Below, piece after piece: positions 5,886 to 9,334 of a stretch of 9,334 nt of DNA. This DNA comes from an archaeon (GTDB taxonomy: Archaea > Asgardarchaeota > Hermodarchaeia > Hermodarchaeales > Hermodarchaeaceae), in assembly GCA_016550415.1 (NCBI GenBank), contig JABXGU010000852.1:1-9334 (forward strand), read 5' to 3'. The translations under genes and the position numbers were made by a program. The number at the start of each line of letters is the position of its first letter. Positions within the stretch are counted from its first letter, which is position 1. The notes under the pieces are model-generated. The model saw only the letters and a list, made by a program, of their open reading frames with translations, searched no databases and was not told where the DNA came from.

Positions 5886-7190
5886 TTACAGGGCAAGATA
5901 GTGGACAAGTTGCTTAGTCATATTAAGTAGGTCATCAATACGAATCCATTCGTCAGGTTGGTGGGCGGAGATATTGTCAAGTGTGAGGGGTCCAACTCCA
6001 ATGAAATGCTCGGTTTTCAGTGCTTTTGCTACAAAGCCCATGTCAGTTGATCCAGAAGCGCCACCGTAAACGAAGTCGCTGTCTTGGTAACCATGAACAG
6101 CTTTGAGGGCTTCCCGCATTTTCTGGGCGTACTTGCTCTTTGTGTCAGCTTTGAAGGGATAGTTAGCATGAACAAAACTAACCTCAACGCTTAATGCCTT
6201 ACTCTTCGCCTTTCCCCTATCGACAGCGGCTTGAATCTCCTCGACAATGTCATCGTACTTCTCTTCCGGGATGTAGCGTCTATTAATGAGCAACTCGCAT
6301 TCTGAGGGAACAATATTAGCCTTGTTGCCGCCACGAATGATATCTAGATTGAACATGGGCGTCATTTTGTCTGAAGGAGCGCCTAAAGCACGCAGGGCAG
6401 GTACAATGGGCACAGACGACTCACGTTTTTCCACGTCTGCTTTAAGTTTCAGTAACTCAATGATTATGGGCATCATCGCTTCCACTGCATTAACACCCAA
6501 AAAGTTCATTCCGGAATGGCAACTGCGTCCCTTGGTGCGAATGGTTACATCGACCATACCCGCAACACCAGCCATGATGATAGGCATTTGCGTACCAAGC
6601 TCTGTGTTGAGGACATGACCCTTAACATACCCCTCCTTTGCAAGGTGGTAAATTCCAGGGTATACACCAATTTCCTCATCGGTACATAGTGTACAGATGA
6701 GGTCAAAATGGGGTTCAAGTTTCAGTTCATCTATAACCTCTAGAGCTACAATCATCCCAGCAATACCAGATTTCATGTCACAGGCGCCACGACCGTAGAT
6801 TTTTCCATCCTCCACGACACCAGCGAAGGGATCCTTCGTCCATGGTTCTTCGATGGGTACGACATCCATGTGCGCATAAATGGTAACAGCTTCTTTTTGA
6901 CCATGTTTGCGAGTGGCTACTAGATTAATGCGGGGGCCTTCCAAGGGATATGGAATCTCTTTGATGTGTTCTTCAGGAACAACTACACGTTCGGTCTTAA
7001 AGCCAAGTCCCTTGAATATGGGTTCAAGGTAGTCAACGAGGTCTTCATAGTTGTTGCCTGGAGGGACAACAGTGGGGATTTTAATCAAGTCTCGCATGAG
7101 AGTGATGATTCGATCACGCTTGTGCTCAATTGTTTCGAACACTTGTTTTACTGATGGAGCTTTTGTCTTAGTTTTCAGGCTCTTTGTCAT
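5886..7190 (-). CDS. M20-family metallopeptidase / deacylase (ArgE/DapE-like)
   Basis: M20 enzymes are cytosolic two-zinc hydrolases that cleave amide bonds of N-acyl amino acids, succinyl-diaminopimelate or C-terminal residues of peptides. From the chosen start the protein has 434 residues, typical of the family. Visible residues: H107 and D109 in AHMDVVP, the bridging D138 in GRGACDMKSG, catalytic E172 and metal ligand E173 in TDEEIG, E197 in NTELGT (third-site ligand position) and H410 in AHQPDEW. The dimerisation domain (about 205-315) begins after GVAGMVDVTIRTKG and includes HSG. The frame stays open to 7325, but ATG 7190 is preferred because GAGGTG lies six bases before it and the upstream 45 codons are hydrophobic and unlike the family. 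The exact substrate cannot be assigned: DapE, ArgE, acetyl-lysine deacetylase and carboxypeptidase G2-like enzymes share these motifs. It is divergent from the MFS transporter. Confidence 0.92.
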   Translation of the reverse strand: MTKSLKTKTKAPSVKQVFETIEHKRDRIITLMRDLIKIPTVVPPGNNYEDLVDYLEPIFKGLGFKTERVVVPEEHIKEIPYPLEGPRINLVATRKHGQKEAVTIYAHMDVVPIEEPWTKDPFAGVVEDGKIYGRGACDMKSGIAGMIVALEVIDELKLEPHFDLICTLCTDEEIGVYPGIYHLAKEGYVKGHVLNTELGTQMPIIMAGVAGMVDVTIRTKGRSCHSGMNFLGVNAVEAMMPIIIELLKLKADVEKRESSVPIVPALRALGAPSDKMTPMFNLDIIRGGNKANIVPSECELLINRRYIPEEKYDDIVEEIQAAVDRGKAKSKALSVEVSFVHANYPFKADTKSKYAQKMREALKAVHGYQDSDFVYGGASGSTDMGFVAKALKTEHFIGVGPLTLDNISAHQPDEWIRIDDLLNMTKQLVHYLAL

Positions 7191-7196
7191 TTCTAT

Positions 7197-7204
7197 CACC
7201 TCTT
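7197..7204 (-). promoter_or_regulatory. Shine-Dalgarno site that sets the M20 start
   Basis: On the - strand AAGAGGTG ends six bases before the ATG at 7190. No comparable site precedes the upstream in-frame ATG at 7325, and that longer start would place translation across the putative TATA element. The site therefore decides for the 434-residue protein. Confidence 0.75.
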
Positions 7205-7265
7205 TAATGTAGGTTTTAGAATGCTCAATAGAATTGATCAATTCCAGCATACAAGAGGAAACCAC

Positions 7266-7277
7266 GTTATATATAAC
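7266..7277. promoter_or_regulatory. Palindromic TATA element shared by divergent M20 and MFS genes
   Basis: GTTATATATAAC is a perfect 12-base palindrome and gives an identical TATA box on both strands. It lies 76 bases from the M20 start codon and 94 bases from the transporter start codon. Initiation about 25 bases away would give leaders of roughly 50 and 70 bases. Promoter direction in archaea is normally set by a BRE on one side. No obvious strong BRE was seen on either flank, so bidirectional use is inferred from geometry. Confidence 0.5.
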
Positions 7278-7370
7278 TAAGGGCACATTAACTGTAAAAT
7301 GGAGTACTATCAAAATCTTCTGCAACGTTAATCACTGTGAAGCAGAAGATGAAATTAGGAAGTATCGAAA

Positions 7371-8594
7371 ATGACTGAGGATTTTTTAAAGTCGTGGCGA
7401 CTGTGGTGGTTAGTACCATTTTGCCTATTCTACTTTGGACAAGGCTATTCATTAGCCGCCCTAGGACTTTTCATGCCAATTTACTTAGTCAATGTTCTTA
7501 GTGTTCCATTTGAAGTTACAGGTATAGCACTAGCCGTGATTGGAATTCCCTGGATGCTGAAAATTATCTTTGGTGCAATTAGTGATACAGTACCATGGGG
7601 CCGATTTGGCCGCCGACGCCCATACATAATGATGATGGCTGTGTTGGCTGCAGGTGGTTGGGCGCTCATTCCCTTCTTTCCCGTTTTCAACACATTTTTC
7701 ATTATAACGCTCTTCATAGTGGCTCTTGCGACAGCTTTTGCCGACACAACAATAGACGGTTTCGCTGTGGACGTTACTCCATCCGAAAAACGTGGAACTC
7801 TACAAGGACTTATGTGGGGTGGACGCGCTGCAGGATCAATCTTAGGCGCTCTAGTGACAGGAATAATAGCTCAAAGCATAGGTTGGGCACTAGTATTTTT
7901 TGTTGGGGCTGCAATTCTACTGGTTATGACCGGGATCTGTGCTCTCTTAAAAGAACCTGCGGCACCTTCACGTGGGATGATGTGGGGTGCTCTTAAAAAG
8001 GGCTTTTCATCGAAGGGTGTACTACTATCATTATTGTTTACACCAATCCTAACTATGACCTTCGTAATTTACTTCCAATGGGGCGCATTGTTCGTAGGTG
8101 AAACAACACTATTAACACTGGCAGAGATTGGAATCGTCATAGCACTAATGAATGCAGGTGCCGCCATAACAGGATTTATTGGGGGACCTCTCACCGACAA
8201 ACTAGGCTTAAAACTCTCAGTAGCTATTCTGGTCTTAATCCAAGCATTGGGCTTGTCAACTCTTCTCTTCATCCAACCTGGTAACTTCTACCTAGCTTTG
8301 GGTATCATGTTTGTACATGGATTATGCTGGGGCCTTGCAAACATTGCATGGCTCTCCCTCGCAATGGCCTCATGTCCACGTGAAGTGGGTGGAACCTTCT
8401 TCTCCATTTATGCAATGATATTCAATATGGGCAGCATGCTATCAGTAATTCTCAGTATCTTCATCAAACCTGCCTTTGGCTGGAATGGTTTCATCTTGAC
8501 ATTGATAGCTATCAGTCTAATCAGTTTACTTGTAGGTATTCCAGCAGCAGCACGAGTTGCCAAAGAGAAAGTGGCAAGGGAAGAAACCACCTGA
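7371..8594 (+). CDS. Major facilitator superfamily transporter, 12 membrane helices
   Basis: This is a cytoplasmic-membrane secondary transporter of 407 residues. About twelve hydrophobic segments can be placed, roughly at 12-34, 45-69, 84-104, 107-131, 142-167, 169-192, 213-238, 243-270, 279-298, 305-330, 339-366 and 370-396. A longer basic loop lies between helices 6 and 7, as is usual for MFS proteins. The helix 2-3 loop carries a motif A variant, GAISDTVPWGRFGRRRPYI (68-86). It resembles the form in GPH/sugar-cation symporters more than drug exporters, but this is too weak to name a substrate. The TTIDGFAVDV segment after helix 4 and the SxxE/R arrangement fit a proton- or sodium-coupled carrier. 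AGGAAG ends eight bases before the ATG. It is divergent from the M20 hydrolase, so the two may act on one compound class (a carrier for an acylated amino acid or peptide, or for its product); that is inference. Confidence 0.9.
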   Translation: MTEDFLKSWRLWWLVPFCLFYFGQGYSLAALGLFMPIYLVNVLSVPFEVTGIALAVIGIPWMLKIIFGAISDTVPWGRFGRRRPYIMMMAVLAAGGWALIPFFPVFNTFFIITLFIVALATAFADTTIDGFAVDVTPSEKRGTLQGLMWGGRAAGSILGALVTGIIAQSIGWALVFFVGAAILLVMTGICALLKEPAAPSRGMMWGALKKGFSSKGVLLSLLFTPILTMTFVIYFQWGALFVGETTLLTLAEIGIVIALMNAGAAITGFIGGPLTDKLGLKLSVAILVLIQALGLSTLLFIQPGNFYLALGIMFVHGLCWGLANIAWLSLAMASCPREVGGTFFSIYAMIFNMGSMLSVILSIFIKPAFGWNGFILTLIAISLISLLVGIPAAARVAKEKVAREETT

Positions 8595-8656
8595 TTCTGA
8601 ATACATCAAATGTCTACGAATCAATTGTAAAAAAGGGGTATTTTCTACAACCCTAG

Positions 8657-8713
8657 TGGAGTGGATTTCATCGGGTTCTCATCCTGTTTTGGGATCCACT
8701 CCAAAACTTTTTT
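8657..8713 (+). terminator. Strong hairpin plus T-run after the MFS gene
   Basis: TGGAGTGGAT (8657-8666) is perfectly complementary to ATCCACTCCA (8694-8703). Two G-U pairs and one C-G pair extend it inward to 13 pairs (8657-8669 with 8691-8703), with a 21-base loop. CTTTTTT follows at 8707-8713. It sits between convergent genes 63 bases after the transporter stop, and reads like a bacterial-style intrinsic terminator for the + strand. Archaeal termination depends mainly on the T-run; the stem could also stabilise the mRNA end. Confidence 0.6.
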
Positions 8714-8728
8714 AGAAATATTTAGAGT

Positions 8729-9190
8729 TTAACTTGTCAATTGTGAAATTATTCGGTGTACGAACTCCTTACATTTGGGAAGTTCACTATCAACAATTGG
8801 TCCTTTCATTCCCTCAACTTTAATTGAGAGTCCAGGTGTGATGAGTTTGAGACCTGGCAATTTCTCACCTATGTGTTCCTCCATCTTTCTCATTGCTTTT
8901 TCGAAGTCTTCTCCCATATACGTATCAAAAGCAGCAGCAGATTTTCCCTTCAAATCTGCTTTCTGAAGCTTGTCTGCAAATTTCTTGAAGGTTCTAGTCG
9001 GCCCACCCATATGGTTGGGTGAGCCCATAAGGATTACATCAAAGTCATCAACTACTTTGAAGTTGAACTCCTTCATGTTAGTAAGAGTAACTTCTGTTCC
9101 ATTTGCTTCACGCAATTCTTTTGCAATGATTTCAGCTACACGATGAGTGTTACCATATTTTGTATCAAAAGCAACTAAGACTCTGATCAT
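8729..9190 (-). CDS. Flavodoxin-like FMN-binding protein
   Basis: This 153-residue cytosolic protein has the flavodoxin fold and probably carries low-potential electrons or serves as an FMN redox partner. The first strand MIRVLVAF leads to the phosphate-binding loop DTKYGNT (9-15), matching the T/S-x-x-G-N-T FMN motif, followed by the helix HRVAEIIAKEL. The strand VILMGSPNHMGG (52-63) fits the loop packing against the flavin ring, and AAAFDTYMG (85-93) fits the second flavin loop. Length is normal for short-chain flavodoxins. It is not fused to a beta-lactamase-like or reductase domain. The start is supported by GAGGAT six bases before the ATG. Possible partners here include ferredoxin-linked enzymes such as the AOR upstream, but nothing in the sequence ties them. 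The gene is convergent with the transporter. A TTTTATCC stretch on the - strand (9276-9283) is a weak candidate TATA. Confidence 0.88.
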   Translation of the reverse strand: MIRVLVAFDTKYGNTHRVAEIIAKELREANGTEVTLTNMKEFNFKVVDDFDVILMGSPNHMGGPTRTFKKFADKLQKADLKGKSAAAFDTYMGEDFEKAMRKMEEHIGEKLPGLKLITPGLSIKVEGMKGPIVDSELPKCKEFVHRIISQLTS

Positions 9191-9334
9191 TTTGCTATCC
9201 TCTTTTTCTATGAACTGTTATTTGCTCATAAATTCTTTTTTCTAAATAGTAGTTACAGTGTGTTCAAAAATGTAGGATAAAAGGTCAGAAGCGAGAGTAG
9301 TTCAAGTAAGCTAGATGTATCCTAATAATGTCAC
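9191..9334. other. Upstream region of the flavodoxin gene; no further gene seen
   Basis: Apart from the Shine-Dalgarno site GAGGAT (- strand, 9197-9202), this AT-rich stretch shows only weak TATA candidates, for example TTTTATCC on the - strand at 9276-9283. No reading frame or repeat is evident up to the window edge. Confidence 0.4.

Noticed and set aside
7191..7325. N-terminal extension of the M20 enzyme starting at ATG 7325
   Set aside because: A strong Shine-Dalgarno site precedes the ATG at 7190. The extra 45 residues are hydrophobic, not family-like, and cover the shared TATA element.
7595..7996. 133-codon + strand frame inside the transporter gene
   Set aside because: It overlaps a clear MFS gene in another frame, has a Cys/Arg/His-rich composition typical of a frame shadow, and has no recognisable motif.
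8657..8703. Terminal inverted repeats of a miniature mobile element
   Set aside because: Only 27 bases separate the arms and no flanking direct repeat was seen. The downstream T-run makes a terminator the simpler reading.

Overview
The window is archaeal chromosome. It encodes an archaeal/eukaryotic type II methionine aminopeptidase, a full transcription factor B (TFB/TFIIB) and an aldehyde:ferredoxin oxidoreductase. Several genes have AT-rich TATA-like elements and purine-rich Shine-Dalgarno sites upstream. GC content is moderate, so this is probably not an extreme halophile. The phylum cannot be fixed from sequence reading alone. An Asgard (for example Thorarchaeia-like) or Bathyarchaeia-like anaerobe is a reasonable guess, but only a guess.

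Layout, left to right. (a) 1-1098 (+): the 3' part of a type II methionine aminopeptidase. Its frame is open from base 1 and carries a Pro/Ser/Lys repeat tail of at least 73 residues ahead of the catalytic domain; the gene starts outside the window. (b) 1099-1351: a 253-base leader with repeated TTAAAAGG elements and two mutually exclusive hairpins, followed by TFB (1352-2317, +). (c) 2338-2586 (-): a small eight-cysteine zinc-finger-like protein convergent with TFB. (d) 2789-3826 and 3848-5638 (+): homoserine dehydrogenase and a tungsten-type aldehyde:ferredoxin oxidoreductase, 21 bases apart and probably one operon. (e) 5639-5885: a gap with an imperfect nested inverted repeat and no gene I can support. 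(f) 5886-7190 (-) and 7371-8594 (+): an M20 metallopeptidase/deacylase and a 12-helix MFS transporter, divergent around a perfect palindromic TATA-like element. (g) 8729-9190 (-): a flavodoxin-like protein convergent with the transporter, with a strong hairpin plus T-run between them.

How the parts may work together. The first two genes serve information processing: N-terminal methionine removal and transcription initiation. The rest is metabolic. Homoserine dehydrogenase feeds Thr/Met synthesis from aspartate semialdehyde, the AOR passes electrons from aldehyde oxidation to ferredoxin, and the flavodoxin could carry electrons in the same low-potential economy. The M20 enzyme and the transporter may share control and possibly a substrate. 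I see no CRISPR array, insertion sequence, integrase, rRNA or convincing tRNA. The most unusual features are the repeat-bearing aminopeptidase extension and the structured TFB leader.
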